In this document: positions 4,920 to 5,063 of the stretch, one piece after another
Layout: the number at the start of each line of letters is the position of its first letter
Position numbering within the stretch: the stretch's first letter is position 1
Source of the DNA: Pseudomonadota bacterium
GTDB lineage: Bacteria > Pseudomonadota > Alphaproteobacteria > Rhizobiales > Xanthobacteraceae
Direction: 5' to 3'
Assembly: GCA_023391175.1 (NCBI GenBank)
Contig: JAEWBL010000245.1
Span: 1 to 5,063 of the forward strand
DNA: 5,063 nucleotides
Notes under the pieces: generated by a model
What the model was told of the DNA's origin: nothing
Databases searched by the model: none
The model's input: the letters and a program-made list of their open reading frames with translations, nothing else
Made by a program: the position numbers and the translations under genes

Positions 4920-5063
4920 ATGAACGTCCATGCCCCGACCGTTTCGCACACCGCCCACAGCCCGGTTGCGACCCACCCGTCTGTCTGTCCCCATGACTGC
5001 CCGTCCGTCTGCGCCCTGAAGGTGGACGTGATGGCCGACGGCCGCATCGGCCGGGTGCATGGC
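4920..5063 (+). CDS. Molybdopterin oxidoreductase, N-terminal fragment (3' end off window)
   Basis: The frame from ATG 4920 is open for 48 codons to the window edge. After a short Thr/His/Pro-rich lead come VCPHDCPSVCALKVDV and GRIGRVHG, the first part of the N-terminal 4Fe-4S domain of the molybdopterin (bis-MGD) oxidoreductase superfamily. Cys23, Cys27 and Cys31 are the first three cluster ligands in C-x3-C-x3-C spacing, and the fourth would lie past the edge. There is no Tat signal peptide, so a cytoplasmic enzyme is expected. Family members are usually around 700 residues, so less than a tenth is visible and the substrate cannot be told. The start is uncertain: GGGG just before it is too close to be an ideal ribosome binding site, but the ATG follows the terC terminator directly and leaves a lead of usual size. 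Confidence 0.82.
   Translation, partial: MNVHAPTVSHTAHSPVATHPSVCPHDCPSVCALKVDVMADGRIGRVHG

Overview
The window is GC-rich, densely coding DNA with third-position G/C bias throughout. The gene families (a periplasmic sulfate-binding protein, an aldo/keto reductase with a divergent TetR regulator, Ndk, paired TerC-family membrane proteins, a molybdopterin oxidoreductase) suggest the chromosome of an alphaproteobacterium, probably Hyphomicrobiales. That placement is inferred from style and gene families and was not tested. I see no mobile element, tRNA, rRNA or CRISPR, and no non-coding stretch longer than about 180 bases.

Layout. Minus strand, 1-604: the first 201 codons of a sulfate ABC transporter binding protein whose 3' end lies off the left edge. 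It has a good promoter (664-692) and a short leader with a 9-bp hairpin. Minus strand, 777-1763: an aldo/keto reductase with its own terminator. Divergent from it, plus strand 1854-2513: a TetR-family regulator. The 90-base gap between them holds two overlapping, opposed promoters and one 15-bp near-palindrome, a classic local repressor switch in which tetR appears to be leaderless.

Plus strand, 2629-3051: ndk, nucleoside diphosphate kinase, with a 13-bp-stem terminator. Plus strand, 3232-3939 and 4109-4852: two tandem TerC-family multi-pass membrane proteins. They align without a gap for 186 residues at about 62% identity by hand count. They are best explained by an old tandem duplication, but each has its own terminator and upstream region, so they look like separate transcription units. 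Plus strand, 4920 to the right edge: the first 48 codons of a molybdopterin oxidoreductase with the start of its N-terminal Fe-S cluster motif.

Most genes are separate units with individual terminators. The functional pairings visible are the AKR/TetR switch and the TerC pair, which probably share metal-handling work. The two partial edge genes have correct family motifs and starts.

Nothing here amounts to a clear undescribed system. The items most worth checking are the AKR/TetR control region, the sulfate-binding-protein leader, and TGACG-type elements shared by the two terC upstream regions.
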